From NCBI GenBank assembly GCA_963921425.1, contig OY992836.1, positions 11,811,304 to 11,875,303 of the forward strand: a DNA stretch of 64,000 nt. The letters are read 5' to 3'. The notes under the pieces are model-generated. The model was given only the letters and a program-made list of their open reading frames with translations. It made no database searches and was not told where the DNA came from. A program made the position numbers and the translations under genes. The DNA comes from Dryas octopetala. Lineage: Eukaryota > Streptophyta > Magnoliopsida > Rosales > Rosaceae. This document shows, one piece after another, positions 23,482-34,293 of this stretch (position 1 is the first letter of the stretch; each line of letters opens with the position of its first letter).

Positions 23482-23719
23482 TAATCTATCCACCGCTACA
23501 AATAACATGCTATTTAAAGTCATCTTGTTGCAAGAAGCTTTGTAAAGAGTGTTATGCTACCTAGTTCAACCTTCAAAAGGAACTCTTATTAGTCATTGTT
23601 TGTGCCATATTTGACCTTGATTCTATTTGGACCATATTGAGCCTTAGTTGGGTCATATTCCACATTTGGGGAATGGTAAGGGTGAGAACCCTTTCACTTA
23701 TTATATATAAGGCCCTCTA

Positions 23720-23886
23720 TCAGGGCCGGTCTTGGGATTTAGGAGGCCCTAGGTAAGAGTATATATAAGAGGCCTATTGTAGCTATTTGCAATCACAACT
23801 TTGGGTTATACAACTTAAATATAAGAGGCTCACTTTTTTATTTTTTTGGTAAGTTGAGGTTTATGTTAGAAAACAAGCCTAAGTTG
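23720..23886. repeat. GGGCCGG-ended dispersed repeat fragment
   Basis: Starts tatcagggccggtcttggga and includes 'ggaggccctagg' and 'gaggcc' words. Similar beginnings occur at about 3883 and 62206 in this window. It is probably the end of a dispersed non-autonomous DNA transposon. I could not define the other terminus. Confidence 0.35.
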
Positions 23887-23894
23887 CTTGAAAC

Positions 23895-26800
23895 TAGGGG
23901 TGGGCAAGAGGTCGGTTCAACTCGACAAACCGACCGGAAAAAAGAGGTGTGATGCGGGTATAAGCTTTGAGTAAACAATAGTCGGTTATATACCAACCCG
24001 ACCGACCACATCTGGTGCGGTGAACGGGTTGGAAACTCAGGCACCCGAGAAGAACTGAACCGCACCAAACTTTCAACACACATAAACGCAGCACCCCTTC
24101 AAAGTCGGTTTATGTGAGACCCGTAAATTTCCAAATTTATTTTGGGATTTTTCCTTATTTTCTCAAAATTTTTATAGAATTTATTTGTCGGAAAATCTAA
24201 TTTTTTCGCTCAATTAATTGTTTGACCAACTTTGACTTAGGTTTTGACCCAAGTTAGACTTTTAAAAGGTAGTACTTTTACTCACAAACTCAACGGTGCA
24301 AGTCTCGTATTATTCCGAGTCCGGGAGATTATTTTATGAATTTCTCAAATTTTTTTTTTTAAAGCATTTTATCTTAGTTTGTGGAGCTTGAAATTTCTGA
24401 AATTTTTATAAAGGGCAAATTGGTAATTTGACCTCATAGTTAATTAGTACTAGTCGATACGAGTCCGTAGTATTTTTCGGGGTATTTTTCTGAGTCCCGA
24501 GCTATTTTTAATTAATTTTTGAAGTTGAGAAATATAAGAAAAAAAAAATAAAATAGGAAATCACCAGATCGCGCCATGTGGCACGATCTGGAGCGTCCAT
24601 CGCTGCATAGCAGCAAGATCTGATGGCTGCATGTGCAGCCAAGTGTTAGTGCACATGCCACGTGTCACTTCCTTATTGGTCCAAGTTATAACGGTTGACT
24701 TGAGTCAACCCGGTCAACTCAGATGAGTAAACCGAGTTGACTCACTCTCTCTCCCCTATAAATAGTGACGCACACTCAGCTGGTTCTTCATCCCATCTTA
24801 GCGCACGCTTCCCAAGAGAGAGCTTCTTTCTCCTCTCTCCTCCTTTCTTTCTCTTCTTCAATCTTGTTTTGAGTTTATCTTGAGTTCTAGAGCTCCGATC
24901 GACGATCCGATTTCGTCTACGCAATCGTAGCGACGAGCTCTTCGATTCTAGTAATGTGAAGGCTAGGTTTTAGTGAAGTTTTAAAAAAATCATTTATGAG
25001 TTCCATAGGTAATTTCTTGATCCTTGTCGAACTTTTACTAAAATTTTGTTAAATTAATCTCTTGTTAATTAGGCTCTTTTAATTTTATTACTTAGCAAGT
25101 CTAATAGTACCGAGACTCTGCCTGTGGAAAGTCTTCAACAGGTATACCCTCAACTCAGCTTATTAAATCTGCAGTTATTTAAGTTGTGGTTATAGAAGGA
25201 ACACCGTTTAAACTGTTGTTATCAAATGAACTTAATAAATATTGAGGCCATATCAGTGGTAACCAAATAACGTGATGACTAAGGTCAGTCCATGAGCATA
25301 CAGGCGTTGGGTACTGAGCCAGAGCTTCCACAATTTCCCCATGCACTGACCTGGTCACATTGTAGGTTCATATCTGATCAACCTCCTCGACAATAAATTA
25401 AAATAGATATAGAAACCACACGGTCTGACATGACTGTTTGCCTCGGGGTGCAAGATCATGTCGGATTAAGAATTCAGAGAAGCCTAGCAGTTATGGTAGT
25501 GCCAAACCTCTGAATTATACCTGGTCTTAACAGATAAGGTCATCGATTTACGTGAAGACCGTTTTTAACGCCAGTTGTTGTCAAACTAGGAACTCCAGTT
25601 ACCTAAAAGAGATCGTTGCGACGTGACAAATTGTGATTTGTACTCGAGAACAGGCAAAAGCTTTGGACGCTAGGTAGGGGACAACACACTCTGACTAGTG
25701 GATTTCTTGCATGTACTATATAATAAATACTGTGTGATAAAGATGCATGTTTTTTATTGGCATATCTGCTTGGTTTTATGATGATGAGAATGATGACTGT
25801 TATGCATATTTTCGTGAGATTGTTATTGTGTTTGACTTGAGAGTGAAAGGTCTTTTACGGTAGACCCTGGGTTTCGATCCCCAAAACCTCATGAGGGGTT
25901 ATACGGACGGACTGGTCGATTGTCCTTCTTGGGAGGCCAGTCTAGGCGGTACAACCATGAAATGGCCACTTTCGCTACCTTGTCCCGGTCAAATGACTGT
26001 AGAACTTTATTATGTTTTTGTGAGAGAGTAGTTAGCCCTAACGGCTGGTCAACAGGTATGATTCTGAACTTGGGCCTGAAAAACTGTATTTTGAAAACTG
26101 TATGAGCATGCTACTATTTTTACAAGCTTGACAACTGGTTTGTGTTGTGCATTTGATTTTAAATTATCTCATACTATTTTTCAAACCTAGCAGGGATTTC
26201 CCTGAGGGGGAGCAATGAACGTATGTGATGCTCACCCCTACATTGTTGTTTTTCTCCCTCTTAGGTGTTGCGCGTTTGGACTTTGACGGCCTCAATTAAG
26301 GGGGTGGTGGTGCGGTCTCGAGCTTGTCAACTCCTGTGTTCCTGTTTAGTCAGTATATTTCCTTGGGCAGGTCTTTGGTGACCTTTTACTATCTTTATAT
26401 ACCCTTGGTCATATCCTGTATATACACTGAGTCCTTGGGTTGTCTACTTTTGAATTATCGAGTCTATATAAACAGTTTCTTTGAAGTTACTTTAAACAAT
26501 AGTAGCTCCGAGGGTTGGTTCAATTATGAATTAATTATTTCTATATTTTTCCGCTGCAAACTCAAGCACTCTGATCCAACCCATTCTACTAAACCAAAAG
26601 GCTTAACCTATTTTGTGAATATTTGGGATTATAACACCGGGGGATTGGTTGTTGTAGCCTCAGGTATTCTCAAGATAGGTGCCTCTGTTACGTACCCAGG
26701 TTTTGGGGCGTGACAGTTCATCAAAGGGAAATCATGATAGACAAATGAGCATGGTAACTGCGGTTGCTGTGGAGATCACTGTTTTGGCATAGGGCATTTC

Positions 26801-27363
26801 CATACTTTTTGGTGAACATGAGGATCATGGGTTGATTTTGACAGGAATTTATGAGGTTGATTTGAGGAATTGTGAGGTGAGTTTTGGTTCGAATGTGGGG
26901 GAAGTTCTTTAGTTGAAGATGGTGGTGGAATTTCTATGCAGACAGACCATTACAAGGTTGCTGTTAGTAGAGAAGTCAGTAAAACAAATCCCACATCAGA
27001 AGAAACCAAAAGTCATTTCCCTTTCCTCTATTATAAATATGCTCCAAAGCCTTTTTTCCATCACCAGTTTCTTATGATAGTGGTTGGTGCTTGGGTTTTA
27101 ATAAATTGAGCCTTTTGGCCTTATATAAAGATGAACCTAGTAAATTAGTTTTGAAGTTGGGCTTTTAACAAAATAATTAAGCCCAAAACTGAGTACCGAA
27201 CCGACCCAATCCGATTCAAGTGGGTTGGGTCAGTGTGCAGTTTTGATTTTCTCATAGGTTGGTTTAGGTTGTCCAAAAACCTATACTGATCATCTCGATT
27301 TGGTGAGAGGGTTGGGTCCAAATCCGACGCAACCCAACCTAACTCAACCCATGCCCACCCCTA
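23895..27363. mobile_element. hAT-type non-autonomous element, interrupted
   Basis: Termini taggggtgggca (23895) and tgcccacccct-a (ending 27363) are inverted repeats of the classic plant hAT type. They are flanked by an 8-bp target duplication with one mismatch: cttgaaac (23887-23894) and cttgaaat (27364-27371). The inner subterminal DNA is rich in 'cggtt', 'aaccgac' and 'ccgaacc' words, as is usual for hAT MITEs. Without the 2.6-kb LTR inserted at 24113-26715 the element would be about 860 bp. No transposase is visible. Confidence 0.85.
24113..26715 (+). mobile_element. Solo LTR fossil, likely Ty3/Gypsy
   Basis: A 2603-bp block starting TGTGAGACCCG and ending GGGGCGTGACA, flanked by gttta (24108-24112) and gttca (26716-26720), a 5-bp duplication with one mismatch. 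No internal retroelement domain or second LTR is present, so it reads as a solo LTR left by recombination. A TATA-type promoter (tataaatag, about 24759-24767) sits about 650 bp inside, as expected for an LTR transcribed on the plus strand. Length and termini suggest a long-LTR Ty3/Gypsy lineage (Tekay/Del type), which is a weak family call. The mismatched target duplication argues against a very recent event. Confidence 0.75.
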
Positions 27364-27815
27364 CTTGAAATACTATATTATGTCAGGTCTGGTTGCCCAT
27401 CCTCAAGCCGCCCTTGCCCTCCACCATTTAGTATGGGGAAATCTCTTTATTTTTCTCTCTAGAGCCCTTATGCTCTGTCATGGTACAATTGTAACACATT
27501 ATTCATAGTGGAAACCTAAACACAAACCTCAAGTGGACGTAGCACGATCAAATCGATCATGGTGAACCATTCTACATCATGCTTGTCTGTTTGTGCAACT
27601 ATGATTTACATTCATCCATTGTTAGTCCAATTTTTATCGCAAACAAATATTAATCACATTTTATTATTCCAAAACTTATCATAATTAATACACTCGTACA
27701 AGAAAGTAAATACTGAAGACTATAAAAAGATGGATGATAAATCACAATTTATTTAAATATGGTAGGGAGATGACTAGGGGTGACAAGAAGGCGGGGCGAG
27801 GTCGAATTTGTCATT

Positions 27816-28412
27816 GGGGGGGACTATTCAGACCACCCAAAAGGACTGAGTTGACCACCCTCTCATTTTTTTGCCCTTTTTTTTTCCTATTTTGCCCCTG
27901 CATTAAAAAAAAACCTCATTTTTCCAATTTGGCCGACCACCCATCCCCACCGTCAGTGCAACCCCACCCCTCTCCACGGCCGGCACGACCCCACCCCTCT
28001 TATCATCGACGCGACCCCACCCCACCCCCGATTTCCCTTCTCTCTCTCTTCTCTCTCTGCCTCCCTCCATCACCGGACCACCAAGGGTGGCCGGCACGAC
28101 CCCCGATCTGGAGGTCTATGGGGTCGTGTCGGCCACCTATTGTGGTCCGGTGAAGGATGGAGGCAGAGAGACGGAAGAGAGAAGGAGGAAGGCAGAAAGA
28201 GGGAAGAGAGAGAGAGAAGGGAGATCAGGGGTGGGTGGGGTCGACCGACGGTAGGAAGGGGTGGGGTCGCGCATGCGGTGGGATGGGTGGCAGGCCAAAT
28301 TTGAAAAAATGAGTTTTTTTTTTTAATTCAAGGGCAAAATAGAAAAAAAAGAGGCAAAAAAATGAGATGATAGTCAACTCAGTCCTTTTGGGTGGTCTGA
28401 ATAGTCCCTCCC
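27816..28412. mobile_element. Palindromic Mutator-type MITE upstream of QNG1
   Basis: A 597-bp element with a perfect 9-bp target duplication tttgtcatt (27807-27815 and 28413-28421). The outer inverted repeats (GGGGGGGACTATTCAGACCA against GGGAGGGACTATTCAGACCA) run about 150 bp. The centre is also self-complementary: 'gtggccggcacgacc' against 'gtcgtgtcggccac', and 'tctctgcctcc' against 'ggaggcagaga'. The whole element can therefore fold into one long hairpin. Unlike most of the window it is C/G-rich and strongly strand-asymmetric in each half. Frames within it are by-products of the repeat. Confidence 0.9.
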
Positions 28413-28421
28413 TTTGTCATT

Positions 28422-29063
28422 ACCATCCATCAAAGAATTTTTTTGGCCATGAAAGACTGGTAAATTTTGGCCAACCCAAACAAAACTCATCCATGAGCCA
28501 CCTAAATCCAACCAGTCCCTTAATTGGGCCATAAAACAAATAGAGCCTTTTTCAAAAGTGTGTTTATCAGGCCTAATATTAAGCTCTAATATTAAGACAT
28601 CCAGGCCCACCCTCCACAACTGGACCATACACAACCCAACCCTCTTTCCCAATCCTGGGTCAGTGGAGACAGTAGAGTCGGTTCTGGATCAGACCCTGAA
28701 AGATTTGTGGCATGAAAAACGTGCAGAAAGTCTTGCATTGGCCATTTTCACCCTCTTTTTGTAGGGTCATCCCACGTGAGCTACTTACTATTGATGGAAA
28801 AATTGTGGCCGTCGGAATTTCAGAATCAGGGTCAGACTGCTGACATGGAATTAATAAAAATAAATAATATAAATAAGGCATTATCCTGAAAGCCACAAAA
28901 GCGGGAAACTTCGAACGACGAAAAACAAGAACGAGTCCACATTCTGCACCTCTGGCTGCGCATTGCGATTCTTAGGGTTCCAACAGAGAGAGAGGCTCGC
29001 ACTCGCACACTCGCACACTCGCGCACACTCGCACACTCGCTCACTCGTTCACTCGCCACAGCC
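28422..29063 (+). promoter_or_regulatory. QNG1 promoter and leader
   Basis: The region between the MITE and the QNG1 start. It contains GGGCC-type site II-like words (ttgggcc near 28526, aggccca near 28601) common in housekeeping plant promoters. A candidate TATA box tataaataa lies at 28868-28876, about 190 nt before the ATG. The putative leader ends in an ACTCGC-type repeat at 28996-29056. The start context ccatgga is good. The promoter call is inferred from position and motifs. Confidence 0.5.
28996..29056 (+). repeat. ACTCGC/ACACTCGC repeat in QNG1 leader
   Basis: About 60 nt of imperfect tandem units 'cactcgca', 'cactcgctca' and 'ctcgttcactcgc' ending 7 nt before the ATG at 29064. It lies in the presumed 5' untranslated region. 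The antisense frame through it (Glu/Ser/Val/Arg repeats) is an artefact. Confidence 0.8.
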
Positions 29064-32000
29064 ATGGACGATGTTAGAGCAAGCTCTGCTTGGGTCGCAA
29101 GCCACTCTTCTCACGTCGTCGTCGACTCCTCAGGTCTGACTGAGCAACTCAGCAAAAATGCCGCATTTGATGTTTTGCTTAAGCATGCTGTATTTCATTC
29201 TATTTCATTTTTTGTATTTTATTTACTGTTTTTGTTTTTTTGGGTGAAGGGATTAAGAAAGTGGCGGAGACTATCGACACAATCCCGAAGGTGAATTGGG
29301 ATTTTGAAGGGATTCACTATTTTGACAATGGGCCGCTAACCGTTCAGTACCTGTTTGTGTTGGATGCTCTCAATTTCTGCTTTTGGCCTGGTAAACCACC
29401 ATATCTTATACTTTTCTTTTTTTTTCCTTTCTTAGGCTCATAGCATATTATATGGTCATGACAGGTCTACCGTCTACCCATTTGGTCTATTTACCCATGA
29501 GACTAAAAATATGCAATTGCTTGACATTTCGCTATTTTTGCTTTATTGTTGGGTTGTTTAAGAAACTATGATTTAGTCAAGAATATGGGTCTGCAATAGT
29601 GGACTCCATTTAGCCAGCTATAGGGTTGTCACATCAATGCTCACCAATTTTACTATACTGAGAGGAAGAGAATATAGGGCCATACCGACATGCTTAGAAA
29701 ACAGAAGCCCTTTATTACCTTAGAGAACACGGCTCTGTTTTGTTCTCATCATAATATTAATAACCCATTATCTCTCGGGTTATTATGCTTTTTTGCTTTC
29801 CAAATTATTTTTTATGACTGAGCCAAGCTGTAGAAATTTGGTAATTGTGTTTCAACTTATAAACTCAGTATTGTTTTTCTGTGCTTTGTTTTATTATAGT
29901 TTGTTTTTTTTTTTTTTTTTTTAAACTTAATGTGCTGCACTGTGTTATCAAGATTTGAAGTCTTTCATGTCATGGTAATACTATAATGTTGAAGTTCAAT
30001 GTGTGTATGTGTGTATGTGTGTGTGTTTGTTGTAGTGCGGTTTCATATTGTTACTTAAGGAACTCTATATTAGTTGCTCGCTGTATGCAGTTGAAGAAAC
30101 AGATCGGTTATGTTATAGCATCAATAATTTTATATCACTACCAGTAAAATACAAGAAGCATCGAAAGCAAGTGGCTTATTGTACGTTGGCCTAAATGGCT
30201 TACAAATAACTTATTCTTATGAACTGAAAGTACCTATGCTTGTAAGCAAATGTGAAATTTGGTTTACTAAAAGAACTGGAATTTAAGATTGTAAAACAGA
30301 GAAGATGGATCCTAATGGCTGCAAATCAAGATTGTAAGAGAAGATGGATCCTAACTGGAATTTAAGATTGTAAGAGAGGGACAATATTTTTAATTTCCAA
30401 GGTTTAGAATAAAAGTTTGAAATCTTAATTTAAGGCAAATACTACAAATAGATTGAAGGTATATATCTGTTCTCAGAGCATTATCAGAACATTAAGTGTG
30501 TATCTATAAACACCCTCCCCTCAATGCGCTAGGTGGTTTTATTGTCTGATTTGTTTAAATAATAAAATTAGGAAACTAAGAAATGCTTTCTTTAGCTATC
30601 TGCAGCTTTCAGCATTACAAATTCTTAAATTCATCTATCTTAAGTGAGAATTTTTCATGCACATGTTTGTAGTTTGCTCCACTAAATTTTCTGTCTGATC
30701 ATTTTCTTTATGTTGTTTTTTCTTAACAGATAAGGACTTAAGTTACGATCATTTGGCCTCCGGACTAAAGGCAGCTCTACAAAATGACAAATCTGTGTTT
30801 GATACTGATCGTCTGCAGAAGTACACTGGTACTTATTTTCTTGAAAACATATCTCCATGTCCACACATATGTCATTTCACATACAAATTGTGATATTTGT
30901 CATGTGTACTTTTCATCCCAATTGGTAAATGAAGGAAAAAAAATTAATAATAGTAGGACAGAGAGTTCAAATAATAGGTAGACTTTTGCACATGTTTGAC
31001 ACTTTAAAAGTCATACACTGACTTAGGTGTTGCTTTTTTACCAATAGTAATTTGATTAAAATGGTTATGTTATAAGGTCCTCAACTACGGGAGCTGTTGA
31101 AATGGCCTAGGCCACTACCTTTGGAGGATGAGAGAGTTCGTTTGTTGCATGAGGTGAAATTTTCCTTTACATTTTCAGAAGTTTTAACTCTTCAAGTTTC
31201 GTGTTGTTTGATTTCTTGATTGTCTGGGCCTGAAAATCGATGTGCAATTAGCTAGCCTAATAGCCAGAATATTGTTGAATTTTGTGGCCTAGGTTGGGTT
31301 GGAACTGGAGAGAAGCTTCGATGGCAAAGCATCTAATCTTGTGGAGTCCTGTGGAAAATCAGCTGTTAAGCTTGTAGCCCTTGTTACTCGTCACTTTCCT
31401 GGTATATATATTTTGGGGTTCAAAATATTTTTTGATGGTTGCATAATTTGCAAGGGTTATTTCCCAGGAGCTGAGTAATACTGACTACCAATAATTAAAT
31501 TTTCTAGGCTTTCGAGACCATTCAGTATACAAAGGCCACCAAATATTCTTGTATAAAAGAGCGCAGATATTTGCAGCAGATTTATGGGGTGCATTCAGCG
31601 GTCAAGGATATGGACAATTTCATGATATTGATTCAATCACTATTATGGCGGACTATATTGTTCCAGCTGTGCTTGAGCAGCTTGGTGTGCTAAAATATAG
31701 TGCAACCCTTACCAGCATGATTGAAGCTAATAATGAAATAGAACCAGGCAGTGAGGAGGAAGTTGAACTACGAGCTTGCTCCATATATGCTGTGGAGAAA
31801 ATGAAGGAGTTGATCAGTTCAAGATCAGGGAAGCAGGTATGGTTTTATACTATTGCCTGGAGCAGTTCCAATTTGTTTATTTGCTGTTGTGGTTGCAGTG
31901 TGTAATTCTCTTGTTCATGAATTCTTAGATTATTCTTATTAGATTTATGTAAAAAAAACATTCAAATTATTTCTTTTATCTGGAAGTGTCCTGCATCAAT

Positions 32001-32230
32001 TATGTTCCCCCCCCCCCCCACCCGGTTGGTTTATGGTGTGACTATTTCATTCCCCTGCTTTTGAAACTTTCAGTTTCCTTTTGATTGCTCTCTTTAGTCA
32101 GTCCCTTCTTCCTAATATGTTCTGCTTTCTTTTTCAGGTGCTGAGTATTGAGTTAGACCTTTGGCTTTGGTCTTTTGGCATTCAATGTCCCTCCTTGCAA
32201 CACCATCGAACTCTCTCTATATATTATTGA
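29064..32230 (+). CDS. QNG1: Queuosine salvage protein (DUF2419/Qng1)
   Basis: Eukaryotic homologue of the queuosine 5'-phosphate N-glycosylase that frees queuine so it can be re-used by tRNA-guanine transglycosylase for wobble-base modification. Seven exons on the plus strand: 29064-29133, 29250-29390, 30730-30828, 31077-31153, 31293-31401, 31508-31836, 32138-32230. Phases agree at every join and give 305 residues. The start follows a good context (ccatgga). Recognisable family blocks: WDFEGIHYFDNGPLTVQYLF, LDALNFCFWPDKDLSYDHLA, LPLEDERVRLLHEVGLELER, YKRAQIFAADLWGAF, and the C-terminal ELDLWLWSFGIQCPSLQHHR. The length fits the usual plant protein of about 300 residues, and nothing is missing. 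Intron 2 (1.34 kb) is the longest; intron 6 contains a 13-C run. The next gene is convergent (tail to tail) with a fossil retroelement between. Catalytic residues were not assigned. Confidence 0.93.
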
Positions 32231-32530
32231 GTGTATTGAGTGCACCATATCCCATTGTGCCCCTTTTGCTATATATTTGTCACTGGGAGAATGGAGAAAT
32301 TTTGGCTTTGAAGCTTTGAGTTAAAGTCTTTGGATGAGTATGATAAACAATTTCTGACATCCTATTTTCTTGTTTAGCTTTTTGAGCTCCATTCTAAATT
32401 TGTACTTGATGTCACTATATTAGTTCTTCATAATTCAAAATTTCAAGTGATATGCTGAAATAGTGTAGATTGAATTTTTCCTGCATGATTTGTTCACGAT
32501 CTTTGCCCCTAGTACAATGTGCTTACACTG

Positions 32531-34151
32531 TGATGCAGGACAGAAGCATAGGGCTGCTGTCTTGCTTCAGTAATAGGGCAAAAACCACAGTAGAAAGGAA
32601 AATCCAGCAATAACAGTAGAAAAGAGAGAGAATAAAGCTATAGAATCAAAGTTGGAATGTAGATAGATGAGTTCTAGGGTTTAGGAACCCTAAAGAAACT
32701 CTGAAATCAGAAATCTCTGAGTAATATTGAATCAAAAACTGTCTATTACAACCTAAGCCTTAAGCTTATATATGGAAAACATATTCCTCAACTCACTAGG
32801 AAAACAATAAACCTTAGCTAACTAGGAAAACGTAAAGTAAAATTATCTTAAAAACCTAACGAAATCAGGAAACTACGCTCTAAATCGAATTAGGAAACAA
32901 AAATTAGAAAGTTACTAAAAAAGATACTATTTCTTGGAACCCTAGGAGATGCTCTTGCATCAACTCCACTGGGTTGGGAAAAACTCGACTCCAGCGAGTA
33001 AGTCTTCACAACTTCTGCATATAATCCAGATAAACTCTTCATGAACTTATAGCCTTTCCAAACAAAGAGATATTTGGAATATATGATCCTTCCTGAACAA
33101 TTAGCTTTATTATCCATGATCAATATGGCAGACCATAATTTCTTCACATTAGTTTGCATCTGATTTACAAAATCAATTAGGTTCTTGGCAATTTTGAAAT
33201 TCATAGCATCAAGCCATCAACCCCTATAAAATCAACATATTCAAAAGTAATATTTTCTATAAGGTCTTGTGACATCAGGGTTTTGGGCTCATTTTCAACA
33301 ATATCTTAAAGAATTTCTTGTACCACCTTATCTTCTAATTTATATTGATCCTCTTCCTTGAAAAAATTTGCAAATCCAACTTTTTCTTTACTCTCACCAA
33401 ATTCTTTGTCAAATGTTTTCTCAATCCCCAAACAAAAATCATAACAAATTTCACAATTGTCTTTTAGACAACTATCAAATATAGGAGGAAGATCTAAATT
33501 CAAGAAACTATTATCTTTCAAGTCATGCAAAGTTTCAACAAATGGACTATCCGACTAATGAGAATCACCATAGACCCTATCACCATTCTCCGCCATCTCT
33601 GTTTGTGCGGCTTGGTTTCCTCTTCCACGACCTCTACCATGTCTAGCCATGGTGTGGATCTAGGGTTTTTTTGAACCTGGGTTCAATGGTTGTTCAACCA
33701 GGCTTTGCTCTGATACCAATTTGATGCAGAACATAAGCATAAGGCTGCTGTCTTGCTTCAGTAATAGGGCAAAAACCACAGTAGAAAGGAAAATCCAGCA
33801 ATAACAGTAGAAAAGAGAGAGATAAAAGCTATGTAATCAAAGTTGGAACGTAGATAGATGAGTTCTAGGGTTTAGGAACCCAAAAGAAATTCTGAAATCA
33901 GAAATCTCTGAGTAATATAGAATCAAAAACTGTCTATTACAACCTAAGCCTTAAGCTTATATGGAAAACATATTTCTCAACTCACTAGGAAAACAATAAA
34001 CCTTAGCTAACTAGGAAAACATAAAGTAAAATTACCTTAAAAACCTAATGAAATCAGGAAACTACTCTCTAAATCAAACTAGGAAACAAAAATTAGAAAG
34101 TTACTAAAAAAGATACTATTTCTTGGAACCCTAGGAGATGCTCCTGCATCA
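32531..34151 (-). mobile_element. Small non-autonomous LTR element (fossil)
   Basis: Two direct repeats, 32531-32962 and 33722-34151 (432 and 430 bp), each start TGATGCAG and end TGCATCA. The pair is flanked by the perfect 5-bp duplication cactg (32526-32530 and 34152-34156). On the minus strand the inner edge of the high-coordinate LTR is followed by ttggtatcagagc, the initiator-Met tRNA primer-binding site, so the element points leftwards. The roughly 760-bp interior has only short frames, one with an Arg-Gly-rich start; no protease, RT or integrase is seen. It is a fossil of the small LARD/TRIM-like class. By eye the LTRs differ at about 4-5% of positions, suggesting an age of one to several million years. 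Confidence 0.88.
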
Positions 34152-34293
34152 CACTGCTTACACAGAATGTGGATAACTTCCATTGATAATTCAGTTCTAC
34201 CTCCTATATATGCCAATATGTGCCTGGTTTGGCAGGCATGGAAAATATAGGCTGAAATGTCTGCTTAATTTACTGAGCACCCTTGACAAAGAG

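Noticed and set aside
25865-25895. tRNA B-box-like ggtttcgatccccaaaac
   Set aside because: It lies within the solo LTR; no tRNA fold could be drawn and LTRs often contain such words.
28832-29065. Antisense frame over the QNG1 leader (Glu/Ser/Val/Arg repeats)
   Set aside because: It is the reverse of the ACTCGC repeat in the leader; no start context or family match.
32007-32019. 13-C run in QNG1 intron 6
   Set aside because: A simple homopolymer, possibly of uncertain length in the assembly; no functional signal attached.
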